Made by a program: the position numbers and the translations under genes
Source: JAEZBP01 sp963832725
Lineage (GTDB): Bacteria > Myxococcota_A > Polyangia > Polyangiales > Sandaracinaceae
NCBI GenBank assembly: GCA_963832725.1
Contig: CAWHVG010000005.1
Location: 2,108,001 to 2,172,000 of the forward strand
Direction of reading: 5' to 3'
DNA: 64,000 nt
Shown here: piece by piece, positions 60,469 to 64,000 of the stretch
How the letters are laid out: each line of letters starts with the position of its first letter
Numbering within the stretch: position 1 is the first letter of the stretch
Notes under the pieces: generated by a model
The model's input: only the letters and a program-made list of their open reading frames with translations
The model's database searches: none
Told to the model about the DNA's origin: nothing

Positions 60469-60612
60469 ACGAGCTGCCGGCGATGCGCACCCGGCGCCCA
60501 GCCGATGGACGGTCAGGCGGCCGGGCGAGCGAGCACCAACGCACGAGCTGCCGGCGATGCGCACCCGGCGCCCAGCCGATGGGCGGTCAGGCGGCCAGGC
60601 GAGCGAGCACCA
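60469..60612. repeat. 74-bp tandem duplication covering the 3' end of the PP2C gene
   Basis: ACGAGCTGCCGGCGATGCGC begins at 60469 and again at 60543, and the following ~50 bases (CAGCCGATGG, GGTCAGGCGGCC, GCGAGCGAGCACCA) match with three substitutions. Copy 2 contains the last ~9 codons of the PP2C gene, so copy 1 is an extra gene tail (LVLARPAA plus stop) outside the gene. Confidence 0.85.
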
Positions 60613-61210
60613 GCGCGACGTCGTCCCGGAGCGCTCCGTCGGGCAGGCGGACACGGTCGACGAGGCCCGCGGCCACGTCCGCCAAGGGCAGCGGCCGGAC
60701 GGCGGCGGTGAGGCGGTCCGGCGCAGCGCACTCGAGCAGGCCGTCGCTGGCGACCACCAGTGTGCCGACCAGCGGGAATGGGCCGAAGGGGACCGGGCTG
60801 GCGTGACCCGAGCCGAGCCGCCACTTGCGGCTCTGGCGCGCGGTCAGGTCGAGGTGGACGCCTTCGTGTACGAGCCACGCGCCGGAGTCGCCGACGCTGG
60901 CGCCGTGGATGACGTCACCGACCACCTCCACCAGCACCGCGGTGGACTCGCCCGCGCGGCGGCAGCGCAAGAGCTCGCGGTCCATGCGCTCGAGCAGCCG
61001 GCAGAGTCCCCGGAAGCCGATCCGCTCGTCGGTTCTCCGCATGTGCTCGCGCGCGATGTCCACGACGAGGTCGGCGGCCCACGAGGCGCCACTCGTCCCG
61101 CCCGCGCCGTCGGCGACGACGAGGAGGGCGCGCTCGCGCGTTCCCATGATCTCGGCGCGGTCGTGACCGCCACCGAACGACTGCAACGTAATCGAGGTGT
61201 GCTCCAGCAT
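60587..61210 (-). CDS. PP2C-type (PPM) Ser/Thr protein phosphatase
   Basis: ATG 61208-61210: MLEHTSITLQSFGGGHDRAE then RERALLVVADGAGGTSGASW. The metal-binding Asp motifs of the PPM fold are present: VVADGAGG (D34), GASVGDSGAWLVHEG, LVVASDGLLECA and LRDDVALVLARLA near the C-terminus. At about 207 residues it is a minimal catalytic domain with no TM. It dephosphorylates Ser/Thr phosphoproteins and could counter Hanks kinases such as the PEGA kinase in this window, though it lies 40 kb away. A TTG at 61225 is an alternative start. Confidence 0.88.
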   Translation of the reverse strand: MLEHTSITLQSFGGGHDRAEIMGTRERALLVVADGAGGTSGASWAADLVVDIAREHMRRTDERIGFRGLCRLLERMDRELLRCRRAGESTAVLVEVVGDVIHGASVGDSGAWLVHEGVHLDLTARQSRKWRLGSGHASPVPFGPFPLVGTLVVASDGLLECAAPDRLTAAVRPLPLADVAAGLVDRVRLPDGALRDDVALVLARLAA

Positions 61211-61365
61211 GGGAGGAGACCCCAATCAAGCGGTGTGCCGTTCGTGCGTCGGCGCGAAATCGGCCACGCGACGTCGTCCGAGCGTCATTTGGTCGACGCG
61301 GGGCCCGGCGCCGCGGACAATTCGTCGAACCGTGAAGCTGGGAGCACACGGGTTATGCTCCGGGC

Positions 61366-61926
61366 GTGCGCGCGCGATCTACGTTCGTTCTCCTCATCGG
61401 TCTCGCCATCGGCGGCTGCAGCGGCGGCTGCTCCGGCCCCAGCGAGAGCCGCCAAGCGTCCACCCGCACCGCGACGCAGCGGACCGAAGCCAGCGGCAGC
61501 GAGGCGACCGACGAGCCGGCCGCGGACGCACCGCCGGCCGCCGATCCGGGGCCGCCGCCCGTGTTGCGGGTGGTCGGAGAGCCGGACCGCTACGACCGGC
61601 AGGTCGCGATCCACATCGAGAACCACGGCAGCGCCGCCGCCGAGCTGCGCGGGCGCCTGACGCTGCAGCGCCGCCAAGGGGAGCGGTGGCGCGATCTCGA
61701 GACCCGCCTCGACCTCCGCTTCTCCTGCGAAGACCGGGCCCCCGAGTGCGTCACCCTCGCGCCCGGCGCGGAGTACATCCCGCCCGGCTGGCTCGGCACC
61801 GAGGGCGACGCGCAGTGCGTCTGCACCCGCTGTGGCGAGGCGCCCGCGGGCACGTACCGCTTCGTGGCGACCACCTGCGACGGCGCCCACACGGTGGAAG
61901 GCGAGCCCTTCGAGCTGCCCCGCTGA
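61366..61926 (+). CDS. Small lipoprotein, beta-rich
   Basis: GTG 61366 begins MRARSTFVLLIGLAIGGCSG followed by GCSGPS: lipobox IGGC (Cys18). A Thr/Ser/Ala/Asp/Pro linker leads to a single beta-sandwich of ~120 residues (PVLRVVGEPDRYDRQVAIHI, AAAELRGRLTLQRRQGERWR, LRFSCEDRAPECVTLAPGAE, CVCTRCGEAPAGTYRFVATT). Several Cys residues are likely paired. The fold is reminiscent of intermolecular-chaperone or DUF-type Ig domains. It is divergent from the PP2C gene, with ~155 bp between them. Confidence 0.75.
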   Translation: MRARSTFVLLIGLAIGGCSGGCSGPSESRQASTRTATQRTEASGSEATDEPAADAPPAADPGPPPVLRVVGEPDRYDRQVAIHIENHGSAAAELRGRLTLQRRQGERWRDLETRLDLRFSCEDRAPECVTLAPGAEYIPPGWLGTEGDAQCVCTRCGEAPAGTYRFVATTCDGAHTVEGEPFELPR

Positions 61927-61965
61927 GCGTCGTCACGCTCTCGCGAGCGACGCCGGGGGTCGGGC

Positions 61966-62835
61966 TCAGCCCGAGCCGACCGCTTGCCGCACCGCCTCCG
62001 CGTCGGGCAGCCAGGGGTCGATGGCCCGCATCCCGAGCGGCGTGACCAGCATCATCACCACGAAGGGCACGAGCACGACGACCAGCGCCGCGATCGGCCC
62101 CACCCCGCTGGCCACCCGCGCGCCGGAGAGCATCGACGAGATGAGGACGATCAGGGGGAAGAGCGAGAGCAGAGACACCATCGTCGCGGCGCCGTCGGAG
62201 TCGGAGTCGATCGGCAGGAACCAGGTCGCCAACCCGAGCACGAGGTAGGTCGCCGGAACCAGCCAGCCGCGATAGAGCATCACGCTCAGCCCGGCGTCCG
62301 GGTGCCTTCCCGAGCCGTAGGCGCGGCTCAAGCTGAGATAGGGGACGGCCAGGCAGAGCAGCTTGGCACCCTCGACCAGGACCCCGATGCCCGCCGCGCG
62401 CGCGATGTCGATGGCGATGACCTGCGTCGATGGTGAGCCGACGAGCTGAACGACGCCCGCGCCGAAGAGGAGCGTGCGCGTGTAGGGGATGATGCCGGAG
62501 AGGAGCGCCACCGGCAGGAACGTGAGCGCGAAGAACGAGAACGCGGCCTTCCACTCGCTGGTGGCGAAGCTCGGCGCCGAGCGCGAAGGCCGGAAGGCGT
62601 CGGTGAGCGTCTTCGCGAAGCGGCGCGGCAAGGCGAGCGAGGCGTCCTCCCACGGGACGGGCGGCCCCGGGTCGCGGGCCAGGCAGCCCGCGCAGCGGCG
62701 GAGGCTGCCGTGCCAGCAGGCGATGCAGCAGAACGAGCCGCAGCGCGGGCAGATCACCAGCGCGTCGCGCTCGGGATGCTCCGCACAGCTCGCGCCCTCG
62801 GGCGGGCTCTCAATCGGCCGTTCCTCGTCGCTCAC
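61966..62835 (-). CDS. B-box-like zinc finger plus Yip1-like membrane protein
   Basis: The GTG at 62833-62835 gives VSDEERPIESPPEGASCAEH. The zinc module CAEHPERDALVICPRCGSFC followed by CIACWHGSLRRCAGCLARDP has B-box-like Cys/His spacing. Five or six TM helices follow (WKAAFSFFALTFLPVALLSG, GVLVEGAKLLCLAVPYLSLS, GWLVPATYLVLGLATWFLPI, MVSLLSLFPLIVLISSMLSG, AALVVVLVPFVVMMLVTPLG), resembling the Yip1/YIPF family. B-box-like zinc finger plus YIP1-type proteins are frequent in myxobacteria. Function is unknown. GTG is preferred over the ATG at 62853 because the DEERP start fits better. Confidence 0.75.
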   Translation of the reverse strand: MSDEERPIESPPEGASCAEHPERDALVICPRCGSFCCIACWHGSLRRCAGCLARDPGPPVPWEDASLALPRRFAKTLTDAFRPSRSAPSFATSEWKAAFSFFALTFLPVALLSGIIPYTRTLLFGAGVVQLVGSPSTQVIAIDIARAAGIGVLVEGAKLLCLAVPYLSLSRAYGSGRHPDAGLSVMLYRGWLVPATYLVLGLATWFLPIDSDSDGAATMVSLLSLFPLIVLISSMLSGARVASGVGPIAALVVVLVPFVVMMLVTPLGMRAIDPWLPDAEAVRQAVGSG

Positions 62836-63116
62836 GGGGCGGGACCATGGCACGGCCGGGCTGGTTCGTCAGGTGAGATGGAGGCGCGAGCGGAGAGGAC
62901 CCGCGGCTCGCGAGCTTCCTCCCGTCAGCCCGTCACGGCTCGGGCCCCTCGCATGGTCACTGGTCGCGGCCAGCCTCGTGATCGCCTACGGCGCTGACCG
63001 GCGCGAGTGGCATGCGGTTCCGCGTTCTCGGATCGTCACTCGGCGTCCGTGTCGGTAGGCGGTTATCCTCGGCAGGGCAGCGGCCCACGTCATCGCCGCT
63101 GCGAGGAGGGGAGAAC

Positions 63117-64000
63117 GTGACGGAACCGCTGACGATCCACACGGCGCGCGCCGCACGACCGAGCCTCGCTCAGCGCGCGCGGCAAGCCGGGATGAGCTTC
63201 AACCACTGGTACCCCGCCGCGTTCAGCGAAGAGGTACCGCGCGGGAGAGCGATCGAGACGACCTTCTGGGAGCAGAAGATCGCCCTCTACCGGGCCGACG
63301 ACGGCTCGGTGCACGCGCTCGAGAACCGCTGTCCCCACCGCGGCATCGAGCTGAGCCACGGCTCGGTGGAGGGCTGCCGGCTGGTCTGCCTCTATCACGG
63401 CTGGACCTTCGACCCCGCCGGCGCGCTGGTCGACATGAAGCACGACCGCTTCGGCAAGAAGCTGCCGGTCGTCTCGGTCCGCAGCTACCCGACCCGAGAG
63501 CGCTACGGCATCGTGTGGATCTTCCCCGGCGACCCGGAGCTCGCGCGCATCACGCCGCTGGTGGAGATCCCGCACGCGGAGGGCGCCGGCGCGTGGCCGT
63601 CACTGCACTTCGCGTACACCTGGGATGCCCACCACTCGATGGTGATCGACAACCTCTGCAACCTCACCCACCTCTGGGTGCACGGGAAGTGGGTTCCCTA
63701 CGGCGACACGGTGCTCGCGGACTCGTCCGCCGACGGCCGGCGGATCACCCTCTCGTGGAAGCACCAGCTGCGCCGCGACTGGATGTTCCCCGTGACGACG
63801 TCGATCTTTGGCCGATCGATCGGATCCGCCGAGAGCGACACCTTCATGATCTACGACTACCCGTACCAGTCGGCGCTGAGCAACGGCCGCATTCGCTCGA
63901 CCAACTTCATGCTGCCGATGAGCCCGACGAAGACGCGCGTGTTCTCGCTCCAGCTCTGGCAGCCGCTCAGGGTCCCCTTCGGCGGCGGCGCCCGCTGGCC
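63117..64000 (+). CDS. Rieske non-haem iron oxygenase alpha subunit (3' end outside window)
   Basis: GTG 63117 with GAGGAGGGGAG upstream: VTEPLTIHTARAARPSLAQR, then GMSFNHWYPAAFSEEVPRGR. The Rieske [2Fe-2S] motif is NRCPHRGIELSHGSVEGCRL followed by VCLYHGWTFD, a CxH...CxxH ligand set. The catalytic mononuclear-iron region is HHSMVIDNLCNLTHLWVHGK. The usual order is a conserved N, then D-x-x-H-x4-H; here an Asn replaces the Asp and the second His follows after three residues. This may be a family variant or a further small indel. It catalyses O2-dependent hydroxylation or demethylation with a reductase partner; the substrate is unknown. The frame is open to the end of the window. Confidence 0.88.
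   Translation, partial: MTEPLTIHTARAARPSLAQRARQAGMSFNHWYPAAFSEEVPRGRAIETTFWEQKIALYRADDGSVHALENRCPHRGIELSHGSVEGCRLVCLYHGWTFDPAGALVDMKHDRFGKKLPVVSVRSYPTRERYGIVWIFPGDPELARITPLVEIPHAEGAGAWPSLHFAYTWDAHHSMVIDNLCNLTHLWVHGKWVPYGDTVLADSSADGRRITLSWKHQLRRDWMFPVTTSIFGRSIGSAESDTFMIYDYPYQSALSNGRIRSTNFMLPMSPTKTRVFSLQLWQPLRVPFGGGARW

Noticed and set aside
59042..60544. Taking the minus-strand frame through aidB as one long protein
   Set aside because: It would overlap the convergent, well-conserved aidB gene; a one-base shift gives a stop at 59443 before aidB.

Overview
The window is very GC-rich DNA from a Gram-negative, lipoprotein-rich predatory-type bacterium, most likely a Polyangiales/Sandaracinaceae-like myxobacterium. 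The inference rests on the gene style: many lipoproteins with MopE-type Cys repeats, RCC1, FG-GAP, Stig1-like and EF-hand repeats, a Hanks-type Ser/Thr kinase with a PEGA domain, a MYXO-CTERM-like C-terminus and Sel1 repeats. No rRNA, tRNA, CRISPR array or intact transposase gene was seen.

Layout. 1-2190 holds a partial radical SAM gene, a HAD phosphatase and uridine kinase (all minus). 2384-5502 holds a broken lysylphosphatidylglycerol-synthase-like membrane gene followed by a membrane-anchored sulfatase-superfamily enzyme. 5692-8633 has two orphan genes, then a repeat zone: a duplicated 236-bp block rich in perfect hairpins and a 21-bp minisatellite. 8634-27454 is dominated by secreted and lipoprotein genes, with an overlapping kinase/PEGA/MopE-lipoprotein operon in the middle. 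27815-33136 is a urease operon (ureDAB-orf47-ureCEFG) that contains an unexplained 47-codon ORF. 33157-36409 holds poorly preserved orphan genes. 36620-39464 is an EmrA/EmrB-type efflux pair.

39665-43180 is the most interesting gene cluster: three GTGA-coupled genes encoding a GHKL (Hsp90/MORC-type) ATPase, an unknown protein and a DUF6339-like protein. A 60-nt palindrome lies just upstream. I read it as a candidate, undescribed defence-type cassette. 43251-53171 carries a Tat-type lipoprotein, a ClC channel, a 2TM protein, a Kelch-like lipoprotein, a STAS-like protein, two adjacent 166-bp whole-length palindromes that share a CTAG, and a MYXO-CTERM-like protein. 53345-64000 carries an acyl-CoA synthetase, an AidB-type acyl-CoA dehydrogenase, an EF-hand lipoprotein, a PP2C phosphatase, a B-box-like/Yip1-like membrane protein and a partial Rieske oxygenase.

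Caveat on quality: at least fifteen otherwise well-conserved genes (ureF, ureG, HAD phosphatase, acyl-CoA synthetase, GHKL ATPase and others) carry single-base frame slips, some in compensating pairs. This looks more like uncorrected sequencing or assembly error than mass pseudogenisation. Coordinates of slipped genes are therefore given for the whole reconstructed gene.
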